44,257 bases of DNA from Fibrobacter sp. (lineage in GTDB: Bacteria; Fibrobacterota; Chitinivibrionia; Chitinivibrionales; Chitinispirillaceae), in assembly GCA_012523595.1 (NCBI GenBank), contig JAAYIG010000172.1, positions 1-44,257 of the forward strand, given 5' to 3'. Below are positions 16,408 to 24,466 of the stretch, in pieces. Position 1 is the first letter of the stretch. Each line of letters opens with the position of its first letter. The notes under the pieces are model-generated. The model saw only the letters and a program-made list of their open reading frames with translations. It ran no database searches and was not told where the DNA came from. Both the position numbers and the translations under genes were made by a program.

Positions 16408-17052
16408 ATGAAACAATATCGATACTACCTCTTTGATGCAGACGGGACACTCTTTGATACCACGGGTATGATCTGCAGTTGTTTTAAACACACAGCGGAA
16501 TTCCTGGGAAGTGCCCCTCTCTCCGACACGCAGATTATCTCCAATATCGGTTTGACACTTCGGGACCAGATGGAGATTTATTTCGGCAAAATGACAGACC
16601 AGAAATTTGAATTTCTCAGGAAATATCATATGGAATACCAGCTCTCAATTTACAAACAGTATCTGAGGCTTTTCCCCGGGGTTGGAGAGGGGTTAAAAGA
16701 ACTGAAGGAAAGGGGAAAAAGATGCGCGGTTGTCACATCGAGAATGAAAAACACCCTGGAACTCTATCTCTCTGAAACAGGGATACTTCACTTTTTCGAG
16801 TATCTCATTACCCCCGAGGACACATCGAGACACAAACCTCAACCCGATCCGGCAGTAAAAGCACTGGAACTTCTGGGGGGCAGGCCGGAGGAAGCTCTCT
16901 TTGTTGGTGATTCTATATATGATATCGAGTGTGGTAAAAACGCCGGGACCGATACTGCTTTTGTTAAGTGGAGTCTGACAGAAATCTCGGATCTGACCAT
17001 AAAACCGACTCACATTATCAGTGATATGAGGGACCTATGCCTGATATCGTGA
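16408..17052 (+). CDS. HAD-family hydrolase (phosphoglycolate phosphatase/beta-phosphoglucomutase type)
   Basis: A 214-residue haloacid dehalogenase superfamily phosphatase with a helical cap inserted after motif I. Motif I is YLFDADGTLFDT with the nucleophile Asp10 and general acid Asp12. Motif II is the VVTSRMK segment. Motif III's Lys lies in SRHKPQPDP, and motif IV is LFVGDSIYDIECGKNAG. The substrate is probably a small phosphorylated metabolite. I choose the ATG at 16408 because it places motif I near the N-terminus as usual; an in-frame ATG at 16336 would add 24 unlike residues. The 3' end overlaps the next gene by 16 bp. Confidence 0.88.
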   Translation: MKQYRYYLFDADGTLFDTTGMICSCFKHTAEFLGSAPLSDTQIISNIGLTLRDQMEIYFGKMTDQKFEFLRKYHMEYQLSIYKQYLRLFPGVGEGLKELKERGKRCAVVTSRMKNTLELYLSETGILHFFEYLITPEDTSRHKPQPDPAVKALELLGGRPEEALFVGDSIYDIECGKNAGTDTAFVKWSLTEISDLTIKPTHIISDMRDLCLIS

Positions 17053-18299
17053 AAAAGCTCTTCAAACCAGTATCAGTTCTTTTTATTCCATTGATTTTTT
17101 CCTGCGGCATTCTGCCTTTTGGTGCTGAAAAGGATGATATTCCGGAACAGTATCGATTTGCTGCCTGGGTATTAAGGAATTATTTCATTTTCCAGGAGAG
17201 ACTGCCAACTGACCTGTATGGTTTCTCTTCTCCGGAGGAACTTTATCTTTTCGTAAATGAACCATACACCAGATTTTATTCAACAGAATTGGCTGAGAGA
17301 CTCAGGAATTTGATAAATTCCGAAAGTGAGGTGGCGGGAATAGGTCTACTCATGGATTCGGTTTACAATGGTTATGTTATAAAAGATGTCTTTCCCGATG
17401 CTCCGGGAGAAAGAGCCGGACTGCTTAGACGGGATACTGTTATTGAAGTCAGCGGGCAGAGTACAGTCGGAATGACCTGGTATAGTGTTCAGAATCTCAT
17501 CAGCGGTGATATCGGTGCAGAGGTAACTCTTGGGATTAAACGCGGGGATACCATTATTAATAAAGATATCATTTTAGATTTTTTCAAAAGCCCTACAGTA
17601 TTTGTAGATACCATTGATTCAGCAATAGCATTCATGCACCTGAGCATGTTTATAAGTGAATCCAATACACCGGGAGGATCGGCGCAGGAGTTTAAAAATG
17701 CACTTCGTGCCACTGAGTGGGCTCAGTACACCATTCTTGACCTCAGGGGAAATCCCGGAGGTCTGGTAGATCAGTGTCTTGAGATTGCCGGAGAGATGGT
17801 TTTGACTAATTCTCCGGTGATAAGATCGCAGGAGCGTAAAATGGATGACAGGTATAATTCTTATGCAGTTGATACAGTCTATTCAACCAGTGGTGGTGGC
17901 TCAGCAGCAAACAGGCATTTAATAATCCTTGCTGACAGCCTCTCTGCCAGTGCATCGGAGATATTAATCTCCTGTATCAAGGTAAACCGCCCGGAGGTTA
18001 TACTTATTGGAGATACCACATACGGTAAAGCCAGAATGCAGGTCTGGGTTGACGGTCCTGACCGTGTAATTGCGATAGTCACAAGCGGTCTTCTGTCACC
18101 ATCTCTTAACGGAATTCCTTATGATACGGTCGGGATTCCTCCCGATATCCCGGTCGAACCTGGTCAGGATGCCTTTGATGTGGCGTTGACAGTTATAAAC
18201 GGTACTCTGGCAAAGTCAAAACGAATGGGTAAACCCGGCAGGTATTATACAGACGGGAAAAAACCCGTCTCTGTTCCTCTTTGTATATTACAAAAATAG
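17037..18299 (+). CDS. S41 family (CtpA-like) carboxyl-terminal processing protease, lipoprotein
   Basis: A 420-residue exported serine protease. The signal peptide ends at lipobox LIFSC (Cys23), so the protein is likely anchored on the periplasmic side. Residues about 95-175 form a PDZ domain (VAGIGLLMDS to DTVIEVSGQS), which captures C-terminal substrate tails. The S41 catalytic domain follows, with LRGNPGG, the nucleophile-bearing LSASASEI and the catalytic Lys in TTYGKARMQ. That last block usually reads GKG, so it is slightly divergent. The ATG overlaps the end of the HAD gene and has GAGGGA upstream. A hairpin lies inside the last 50 bases of the gene. Confidence 0.9.
   Translation: MPDIVKKLFKPVSVLFIPLIFSCGILPFGAEKDDIPEQYRFAAWVLRNYFIFQERLPTDLYGFSSPEELYLFVNEPYTRFYSTELAERLRNLINSESEVAGIGLLMDSVYNGYVIKDVFPDAPGERAGLLRRDTVIEVSGQSTVGMTWYSVQNLISGDIGAEVTLGIKRGDTIINKDIILDFFKSPTVFVDTIDSAIAFMHLSMFISESNTPGGSAQEFKNALRATEWAQYTILDLRGNPGGLVDQCLEIAGEMVLTNSPVIRSQERKMDDRYNSYAVDTVYSTSGGGSAANRHLIILADSLSASASEILISCIKVNRPEVILIGDTTYGKARMQVWVDGPDRVIAIVTSGLLSPSLNGIPYDTVGIPPDIPVEPGQDAFDVALTVINGTLAKSKRMGKPGRYYTDGKKPVSVPLCILQK
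18251..18270 (+). terminator. Terminator-like hairpin inside the 3' end of the S41 protease gene
   Basis: A 7-bp perfect stem (AGACGGG / CCCGTCT) with an A6 loop lies about 30 bases before the stop codon and is followed by a T-rich stretch (CTGTTCCTCTTTG). It may be coincidence, or an intrinsic terminator overlapping the coding end. It would separate the protease from the downstream ABC ATPase. Confidence 0.4.
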
Positions 18300-18342
18300 T
18301 GTTCTTAAACAGGTACAACCGACCTATATCAATTCGGAATTT

Positions 18343-19056
18343 GTGGCGGACAGAATGATTAAACTGGAATCTGTGACAAAGAGATACGGGAAACTTACCG
18401 CGCTTGAAAATGTTTCTCTGGATGTCAGTAAAGGAGAATACCTGGCACTGTTAGGGCCAAACGGTGCCGGAAAAACCACGATCATAAGAATTCTTCTGGA
18501 TTTCACCAGACCCGATTCCGGAAGAGCATTTATAAAGAAAATCAGTTGCCGTCTGCCGGAGGCCAGACAGGGTGTGGGGTATCTGCCTGAAAATATCAGA
18601 ATCCCTCTTTACCTGAGCGGAAGGGATTTTCTCAGAAGACAGGCTTACCTGTGTTCTTTACATGGGAAAGCTGCTGAGAGCGCAATCGACCGGGCGCTTG
18701 AGCTGACCGGTATGAGAGTGCACCAGAAAAATCGTGCCGGCACCTATTCCAAGGGAATGATACAGAGAATCGGTCTCAGTGCTACGCTTCTCTGTTCTCC
18801 GGACCTTCTTATACTCGATGAACCTGTCAATGGTCTCGATCCCATTGGAATAAGAGAGTTCAGGGTAATACTGGAAGACCTGAAAAGCCAGAAAATGACT
18901 CTGCTTCTGAACTCACATATACTTTCGGAAGTAGAGAGACTGTGCAGCTCAGCAATGATCCTTAACCACGGGAAAGTTCTTGCCAGCGGGTCCATTTCCA
19001 GCCTTGTCAGAGACGGTGAAACTCTGGAGGATGTCTTTGTGAGGCTGGTCAAGTAA
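18343..19056 (+). CDS. ABC transporter ATP-binding protein (ABC-2 type exporter class)
   Basis: A 237-residue nucleotide-binding subunit. Walker A is GPNGAGKTT, the signature is YSKGMIQR, Walker B is LLILDEPVNGLDP and the H-loop is NSHIL. The VNGLDPIGIREFR block and the C-terminal ETLEDVFVRLVK are typical of the CcmA/NatA-like exporter class. It should energise a membrane permease, but no permease gene is adjacent: the next gene is on the opposite strand. The partner must be encoded elsewhere. The GTG at 18343 or the ATG at 18355 may start the protein; MIKLESVTKRYG from the ATG is the usual family beginning. Confidence 0.9.
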   Translation: MADRMIKLESVTKRYGKLTALENVSLDVSKGEYLALLGPNGAGKTTIIRILLDFTRPDSGRAFIKKISCRLPEARQGVGYLPENIRIPLYLSGRDFLRRQAYLCSLHGKAAESAIDRALELTGMRVHQKNRAGTYSKGMIQRIGLSATLLCSPDLLILDEPVNGLDPIGIREFRVILEDLKSQKMTLLLNSHILSEVERLCSSAMILNHGKVLASGSISSLVRDGETLEDVFVRLVK

Positions 19057-19085
19057 AGTTTGACAGGCATTTTACTGATCTTTTT

Positions 19086-19202
19086 GGTCGGTATCGACAT
19101 CGGTATCGGTATCGAATACTGTGCACTACCTGATCTATCCACCAGATACTACATAATCCCTGGCTTTACTTTACAACTATTCTGATTCCGATACCAATAC
19201 AG
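19086..19202. repeat. Inverted pair of 6-nt arrays flanking a ~70-bp core
   Basis: At 19086-19114 the strand shown reads GGTCGGTATCGACATCGGTATCGGTATCG, i.e. hexamers GGTATC/GACATC/GGTATC/GGTATC. At 19184-19202 the opposite orientation appears (GATTCCGATACCAATACAG). The two arms face each other across about 70 bp, giving an element of about 117 bp with complementary ends, in the gap between the ABC ATPase and the IspH-UbiA gene. Seen directly. Confidence 0.75.
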
Positions 19203-19230
19203 GGTTAAACTGTGCTACCTGATAAATCTC

Positions 19231-20994
19231 TCACAGTATCGAAGACACCCAGGCTCCAATTGCTACTATATAAAAGACCCCGTCGGCAAGCAGATTGAAC
19301 AGGGCCGGACGGCTGTGGCGGATACGGGGATTCCACCTGATAAAAGATGAGGCGTAGAAAAGCGTTGGGATCTGAAGAAAAAACCTGATGGTATTCTGGT
19401 GTCTGTAAGTGCTGGGACCGATAAACGCCGGAAAGACCAGCAGGGAGACAAGACAGCACCAGATCATAAGGTGGATTGTTTTGCGTGCCCTCTTCTCTCC
19501 GAAAATAGTTATCAGAGTTTCTCTTCCCATAATCCTGTCTCCCTCGATATCTCTCAGGTCAAAGATCAGAGAACGGAAAAAACCCAGTATGAAAATCCAG
19601 ATAAAGGTGGCAATAGATACTGGCCGCAATTGGATGTTTCCATTCAATACCTGTGGGATGAAAGTCAAAACCGTTGCCCAGGCAATGGCCACAAAAATAT
19701 CCCTGGAGGTAGGAATATCTTTGAGTTTTTTATAATGCAGTATACTCCTGAACTTTGCAGGCACAATTGTCAAGTGGTAAACCGAACCGGCAAAGCAGGC
19801 GAAAAACATCAGATAAAACAGAATCGGACTGATAAGAAGACTCATAACCAGAAGAGAAAGGATGCTTATCCCTGAGAGCAGCAGGAGAGATTTTTTGTGC
19901 AGTTGATAAAAGTTGTATCTTGAGAGTCCATGATGCTGGGTTGACTCTATGCTTGCAAGGCTGTTCCAGAGATACATCGATAAAAAGTAAAGAAAAGACA
20001 GTACTGCTCCGGGGAGGCTGAAAGAGATTCCCTGCAGTGTGCATGAGGCGTAGTACACAGCAACCGCACCAAATGCTACAAAGATATTCATGTTGGCAAT
20101 AACATCGAGAGAATTCCAGATCATGTTGTGGATATTGTGCTTTCTGGTTCGGTCCATAAGCTGCAGGTAATCCGTAACCTGTTTTATCATCCAGTTCGGC
20201 GTTGATGCTCCTGCTGCAACACCCACTATCTCACAATCCTGAATTGCCTCCCAGTTTATCTCCTCCTCGTTTTCCACCAGTTGAGTCGGTGTTCCGCAGG
20301 AGCTAGCTATTTTTGCCAGTCTCTGGGTGTTTGCGCTGTTTTTTCCCCCGACCACTATCATTGCGTCAACATGGCCGGCCAGGTCGGCCACTTCAGCCTG
20401 TCTCTGGTCTGTGGCTGCGCAGATTGTCTTCTTTATGACAACTTCAGATGCAGGAAATCTATCTTTTATACCCGATGCGATTCTGTCAAAGAGTGATCGG
20501 TCAAATGTTGTTTGTGAAACAAGACAGATTTTTTCACTTTCGGGAATCCTTTCTATGTCTTCAACACTCTGGATCAGAAACCCTGCATCTCCGGCATAAC
20601 CTGATAACCCGATTACCTCCGCATGACCTTTATCACCGGTGATCACAATTAGGAAGCCCAGTTCACGAAACCTGGAGATCACCTTGTGTACTGTTTTTAC
20701 TTTTGGACATGTTCCATCGATTATTGTATGTCCGACTTTTTCATACCTGGACTGGATTTCCGGGGGAACCCCGTGAGCCCTGATCAGGAGTTTTGACTTT
20801 TCCCCTGGTTCCTGATTCTCCTCCAGTGCAGTTACTCCGCGCTGGCGCAGCATCTCAATCGTCTGGGAATTGTGGATCAGTGGGCCTAAAGTCTTTATCT
20901 CTTTGGATGATCCTGATGAATTCTCCAGAGCAAGATCAACAGCTCTTTTAACTCCCATGCAGAACCCTGCAGTTTTCGCAACTATTATCTTCAT
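19231..20994 (-). CDS. ispH: IspH (HMBPP reductase) fused to a UbiA-like membrane domain
   Basis: A 587-residue fusion. Residues 1-280 are a complete IspH, the [4Fe-4S] enzyme making IPP and DMAPP in the last step of the MEP pathway. Cluster cysteines are Cys12, Cys96 and Cys192. Active-site residues His41, His74, His124, Glu126, Ser220, Asn222 and Ser264 are all in place. Residues about 290-587 hold about eight hydrophobic segments of a UbiA-type prenyltransferase. The second Asp-rich motif is intact (DLRDIEGD; Asp479, Asp482, Asp486). The first motif (normally NDxxDxxxD) reads NSLASIEST at 344-352, with no aspartates, so prenyl transfer is doubtful. There is no stop between domains. GGAG precedes the ATG. 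Confidence 0.9.
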   Translation of the reverse strand: MKIIVAKTAGFCMGVKRAVDLALENSSGSSKEIKTLGPLIHNSQTIEMLRQRGVTALEENQEPGEKSKLLIRAHGVPPEIQSRYEKVGHTIIDGTCPKVKTVHKVISRFRELGFLIVITGDKGHAEVIGLSGYAGDAGFLIQSVEDIERIPESEKICLVSQTTFDRSLFDRIASGIKDRFPASEVVIKKTICAATDQRQAEVADLAGHVDAMIVVGGKNSANTQRLAKIASSCGTPTQLVENEEEINWEAIQDCEIVGVAAGASTPNWMIKQVTDYLQLMDRTRKHNIHNMIWNSLDVIANMNIFVAFGAVAVYYASCTLQGISFSLPGAVLSFLYFLSMYLWNSLASIESTQHHGLSRYNFYQLHKKSLLLLSGISILSLLVMSLLISPILFYLMFFACFAGSVYHLTIVPAKFRSILHYKKLKDIPTSRDIFVAIAWATVLTFIPQVLNGNIQLRPVSIATFIWIFILGFFRSLIFDLRDIEGDRIMGRETLITIFGEKRARKTIHLMIWCCLVSLLVFPAFIGPSTYRHQNTIRFFLQIPTLFYASSFIRWNPRIRHSRPALFNLLADGVFYIVAIGAWVSSIL

Positions 20995-21116
20995 CTATCT
21001 GTCTTCTTCTCCGGAGTAGTCCGATTCTAAACAGAAATTACTAATTTGTTAAAAATAAAACAGGAATCATGAAAGTAATCTTCTAATCTAATCTAATATT
21101 CAAATTCAGAACTCAA

Positions 21117-21192
21117 CCAAGGTAATTCCTTAAAGGCTTCTTCTTCCAAATTTCAATACATCCTTTAATCAAGAAAATCATGGTTTAAGACT
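21117..21192 (+). repeat. 9-nt repeat units upstream of the ABC exporter genes
   Basis: Units resembling ATCANNTWA occur at about 21160-21192 (TTTAATCAAGAAAATCATGGTTTAAGAC). A related GGTAATTCCTTAAAG segment is at 21121-21135 and echoes the GGTAATTCTTTAA at the 16283 locus. The shared end 'GGTTTAAGAC' echoes 'AGTTTAAGAC' of the thioredoxin-upstream block, so the core plus tail recurs. Confidence 0.6.
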
Positions 21193-21214
21193 TGCCATTT
21201 GCCATTTTTACATT

Positions 21215-22123
21215 ATGCCCCCAATCATAACAGCAGAAAATATCTGGAAATCCTTTGGTAAGTATTCGATTCTTGAAGACCTTTCATTGCAGGTCGATGA
21301 GGGCCTTGTGTATGGACTTGTAGGTCTCAATGGGGCGGGAAAGACCACGCTTCTGCGGCTGCTGCTTGGAAATCTGAGAGCCGACAGTGGAAATATCTCG
21401 GTAAGGGGGTTTAACCCCTGGGAACACAGGGAGGAGTTTTACCGTGGTATTGGAGTGGTGCTGGAGCATGATGGTTTCTGGGGGAATCTGACAGTCCGTG
21501 AGAATCTCTCCATCTATGCGGCGGCAAAAGGCATTTCAGCCGCAGAAGCAGAAAGTTACTTTGCTGAGTACTGGAAAGACACCGATATCTTTAACAGCAA
21601 AAAGAAAGTCAAATATCTTTCAAGAGGTCAGAAAATGCAGTGTGCCATCTGCAGAGCCTTCCTGGGGTGGCCAAAGGTTTTATTTCTCGATGAGCCGGTG
21701 GTGGCTCTTGATATCACCGCATACGATCACTTTTGCCGGATGGTCAGGGAGGCTCGTGACCGCGGGGCAGCGATGATTATCAGTTCTCATCAACTGGAGA
21801 TTATCGATAAACTGTGCGGAAGAATCGGAGTCCTCCGCGACAAACACCTGGTTGAACTCAACAGGGAGATTTGTTCCCAATGGGCTGTGGTAACTGATGA
21901 CTCGCCGCAATGGAAGTCTCTTATAGAAAAGGCCGGGGGACTCAATATCATCTATGATGGGTATTGGCGTTTTGAAATCGATCATCCTGATACAGCTATT
22001 CCTGAACTGATCAGCTCTCTTGTGAGTGCAGGATGCCGGATCAGGGAGGTGCGGCAGGAAAGAGACAGTGCTATTGGGGATGCTGTGAGGGGTATTTGCG
22101 GAAACGGTGGAATATCTGCATGA
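21215..22123 (+). CDS. ABC transporter ATP-binding protein
   Basis: A 302-residue nucleotide-binding protein of the ABC-2 exporter type. Walker A is GLNGAGKTT, the signature is LSRGQKMQC, Walker B is VLFLDEPVVALD and the H-loop is SSHQL. Residues 220-302 form a C-terminal extension beyond the ATPase core (WKSLIEKAGGLNIIYDGYW and onward), typical of the DrrA/NatA-like class. The stop overlaps the start of the permease gene by 4 bp (ATGA), so the two form a transporter. The substrate is unknown. The start is ATG, about 20 bp downstream of a 9-nt repeat cluster, without a strong ribosome binding site. Confidence 0.9.
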   Translation: MPPIITAENIWKSFGKYSILEDLSLQVDEGLVYGLVGLNGAGKTTLLRLLLGNLRADSGNISVRGFNPWEHREEFYRGIGVVLEHDGFWGNLTVRENLSIYAAAKGISAAEAESYFAEYWKDTDIFNSKKKVKYLSRGQKMQCAICRAFLGWPKVLFLDEPVVALDITAYDHFCRMVREARDRGAAMIISSHQLEIIDKLCGRIGVLRDKHLVELNREICSQWAVVTDDSPQWKSLIEKAGGLNIIYDGYWRFEIDHPDTAIPELISSLVSAGCRIREVRQERDSAIGDAVRGICGNGGISA

Positions 22124-22779
22124 AAAGCATATTGCAAGTATTAAGGAAAGAATGGATGTGCTTTATAGGGTCGGATCGGGGAGTCTTTGGCCTCTATGCA
22201 ATCCTGGTGCTCTCCTGGAGTTTTCTGCTTGGATCCGGAGATGATTCCGGTATCAGATTAGGGGCGTTGTGGCTGGTTTTTTTCTCTGTAGTTGTATCTG
22301 CGAACTTTTCCAGCACGGTTTTTATTTCCGAAAGGATCACCGGCGCACTTGAGATACTTATTACATCCGGGCTGTCCAGAAGCAGTATTCTTTTCGGGAA
22401 GATGCTCTTTGTGATCATGATGAGTCTGATAATTGGGGGTATATGCCTGTTACTGGGGCTTCTATGGCCACGCTTTCTGTTTAATAGCAGCGGGGGAAGT
22501 GTAAATGCCGCTGATTTTCTGATCTATGCCGCCTCAGTATTTCTGAATGTATCTAACAGTGCTTATCTCTCTGTCAGAATATCAAACCCCAGACTGCTTC
22601 ATTTTGCAAATCTTTTTCTTCTGGCGGTGATCGTATCTGTTTACATGGCAGTGAACTCGGTTTTTCCTCTTTCACCTGTTATACTGATACTGGTTCTTCT
22701 GGTAATGGGTGTGTTTACCTCTATTCTGGCCAGGCGTGAGTTCAATGGTGAGCGGATACTGCAGCAGGTGATTTTGTAA
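22120..22779 (+). CDS. ABC-2 type transporter permease
   Basis: A 219-residue membrane protein with about six hydrophobic helices starting MKSILQVLRKEWMCF. It is the expected membrane partner of the ATPase just upstream: stop and start overlap (ATGA), which fixes the start. The helix-rich middle carries FISERITGALEILITSGLSR, like the conserved 'E...gTle.Ll' cytoplasmic loop of ABC-2 permeases. One ATPase with one small permease suggests a homodimeric membrane unit exporting a lipid, peptide or drug; the substrate is not identifiable. Confidence 0.85.
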   Translation: MKSILQVLRKEWMCFIGSDRGVFGLYAILVLSWSFLLGSGDDSGIRLGALWLVFFSVVVSANFSSTVFISERITGALEILITSGLSRSSILFGKMLFVIMMSLIIGGICLLLGLLWPRFLFNSSGGSVNAADFLIYAASVFLNVSNSAYLSVRISNPRLLHFANLFLLAVIVSVYMAVNSVFPLSPVILILVLLVMGVFTSILARREFNGERILQQVIL

Positions 22780-22863
22780 GTAGTAGCTGAAGTAAAATGG
22801 TATGCTATTTGCATTTTGTTATTGTGCAAAGCATCTTCGGGTGCAGTTTAAAGGAGGAAAGTT

Positions 22864-23061
22864 ATGCCTAAAAGAAAGATAAATATCAACACAGCCAGTA
22901 AAGAGGAGTTGATGTCTCTAAGGATGATGGGGGATACCAGGGCTGAATATCTTGTGGAAAATCGTCCTTACAGGAACTGGGATGATGTGAAAGAGAAGGT
23001 ACCCAGTTTCTCAGATCAGATGATTGATGATTTAAAAAGGAGCGGAGCAACACTGGACTAA
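22864..23061 (+). CDS. Small helix-hairpin-helix protein (ComEA-like)
   Basis: A 65-residue protein that is almost entirely one helix-hairpin-helix domain: ININTASKEELMSLRMMGDTRAEYLVENRPY matches the 'iNiNtAs.eeL..l.gig...A..Ii..R.y' pattern of ComEA-type DNA-binding repeats. The glycine of the hairpin is in MMGDTRA. There is no signal peptide, unlike ComEA, so it is probably cytoplasmic. A strong ribosome binding site (AAAGGAGG) precedes the ATG by about 6-7 nt, and a terminator hairpin follows at 23084-23107. A DNA-related role is inferred from the fold only. Confidence 0.8.
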   Translation: MPKRKININTASKEELMSLRMMGDTRAEYLVENRPYRNWDDVKEKVPSFSDQMIDDLKRSGATLD

Positions 23062-23083
23062 GATCGCAAAAATTTTTCAAAGC

Positions 23084-23107
23084 AAAGGGGGCAGCAATTG
23101 CCCCTTT
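23084..23107 (+). terminator. Intrinsic terminator after the helix-hairpin-helix gene
   Basis: Stem AAAGGGG(G)C / GCCCCTTT with one bulged G and a 7-nt loop, followed by CCTATTTATTAG. It lies 22 bp after the stop, between convergent genes, and may act on both strands. Confidence 0.65.
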
Positions 23108-23130
23108 CCTATTTATTAGACAACTTTAGA

Positions 23131-24186
23131 TTAAAAACACTTTCCTTTCTCCTGTTTTATACACCTTCCATCAGAACAGTGATAACAGATCTCGTTTGGA
23201 AGTTTATCCTCGGCGAAAAAGAGGCGTATGTTTTCCAGGGTGGTCTCTGCAATAGAGGTAAGCGCTTCTTTGGTAAAGAACGCCTGATGAGCAGTGATAA
23301 GGACATTGGGGAAGGTAAGGAGCCTTGCCAGGACATCGTCACTGATAGCTTCTGCAGAGAAATCCTCGAAGAAATAATCTCCCTCTTCCTCGTAGACATC
23401 AAGACCGGCTGAACCGATTTTACGGCTTTTAAGCCCTTCTATCAGGTCACGCGTATTTATCAGCTTTCCTCTCCCGGTATTTATAATCATTACCCCATCT
23501 TTCATTCTGGAGATAGTATCGGTATTGATCATGTGTACATTTTCAGGGGTTAATGGGCAATGGAGTGTAATGATATTGGAATTTCTGTACAATGTATCCA
23601 GGTCAACGTATTTTGCCCCGTTCTTTTCCGCAAAATCATTATCAGGATAAACATCATGACAGAGAACCTGCATTCCGAAGCCTTTGAGGATTTGTATCAC
23701 TATTTTGCCGATCTTTCCTGTACCTATCACTCCGGCTGTTTTCCCGTGCATATCGAACCCAAGCAGATTATTAATTGTGAAATTACTGTCACGAGTTCGG
23801 AAATAGGCCTTGTGAGTTTTGCGGTTAAGAGAGAGCATCAGCGCTACAGCGTGTTCTGCTACTGCATAGGGGGAATAAGCAGGAACCCTCACTACGTGGA
23901 TCTTCCCGAATGTTGCTTTAAGGTCTACATTGTTGAATCCGGCTGAGCGGAGCGCAAGCAGTCGTATTTTGTGCTCCATGAGGCTGTTAATGATAAGTTC
24001 ATCGATGATGTCGTTGACAAACACACAAACCACGTCGAATCCGCTGGAGAGGGTGACAGTATCTTTGGTTAGATGCCCGGGGATGTAGTGGATTTCGTAT
24101 CCATACCTGGGATCTTTGTTTATGCGATCAAAAAACTCCTTGTCGTAAGGCTTGGCATCAAACATGGCTATGCGAAGTTTTGCCAT
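23131..24186 (-). CDS. D-2-hydroxyacid dehydrogenase (LdhA-like) with Cys-rich C-terminal tail
   Basis: A 351-residue NAD-dependent enzyme similar to fermentative D-lactate dehydrogenase, which reduces pyruvate-like 2-oxoacids. The NAD-binding GxGxxG is in GVIGTGKIGKI, catalytic Arg in NTGRGKLIN, Glu in LDVYEEEGDYFF and His in ITAHQAFFT. The 'EEEGDYFFEDFS' block is characteristic of the LdhA subgroup. The last about 18 residues are unusual: a short tail with four cysteines spaced CX2CX4CX7C, which could bind a metal or cluster. The ATG at 24186 follows GGAGGAG at ideal spacing; the frame continues 18 codons upstream without support. Confidence 0.92.
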   Translation of the reverse strand: MAKLRIAMFDAKPYDKEFFDRINKDPRYGYEIHYIPGHLTKDTVTLSSGFDVVCVFVNDIIDELIINSLMEHKIRLLALRSAGFNNVDLKATFGKIHVVRVPAYSPYAVAEHAVALMLSLNRKTHKAYFRTRDSNFTINNLLGFDMHGKTAGVIGTGKIGKIVIQILKGFGMQVLCHDVYPDNDFAEKNGAKYVDLDTLYRNSNIITLHCPLTPENVHMINTDTISRMKDGVMIINTGRGKLINTRDLIEGLKSRKIGSAGLDVYEEEGDYFFEDFSAEAISDDVLARLLTFPNVLITAHQAFFTKEALTSIAETTLENIRLFFAEDKLPNEICYHCSDGRCIKQEKGKCF

Positions 24187-24466
24187 CTTTTTCTCCTCCG
24201 GTTGTCTGAAATTGATTAAAAGAAAAAAGATACATTGCAAAAACCGTACACAACCGTAAAAATTGATCTGCCCTGATGTAGAATTAATTTATTAAGCGTT
24301 TAATCAGGGGGTTGCGCTGAGATAGATATTTTAAACATTTTAAATTTCTGTAACAACTATATTTGGATTTACCGGGCATTTGCAATGATTCCTTTTTTTT
24401 CGATGAATTTTAAATAATTTGATGATATCCTATTTGCACGATTAAATGCCTTTGAAAGGAGCAGTC

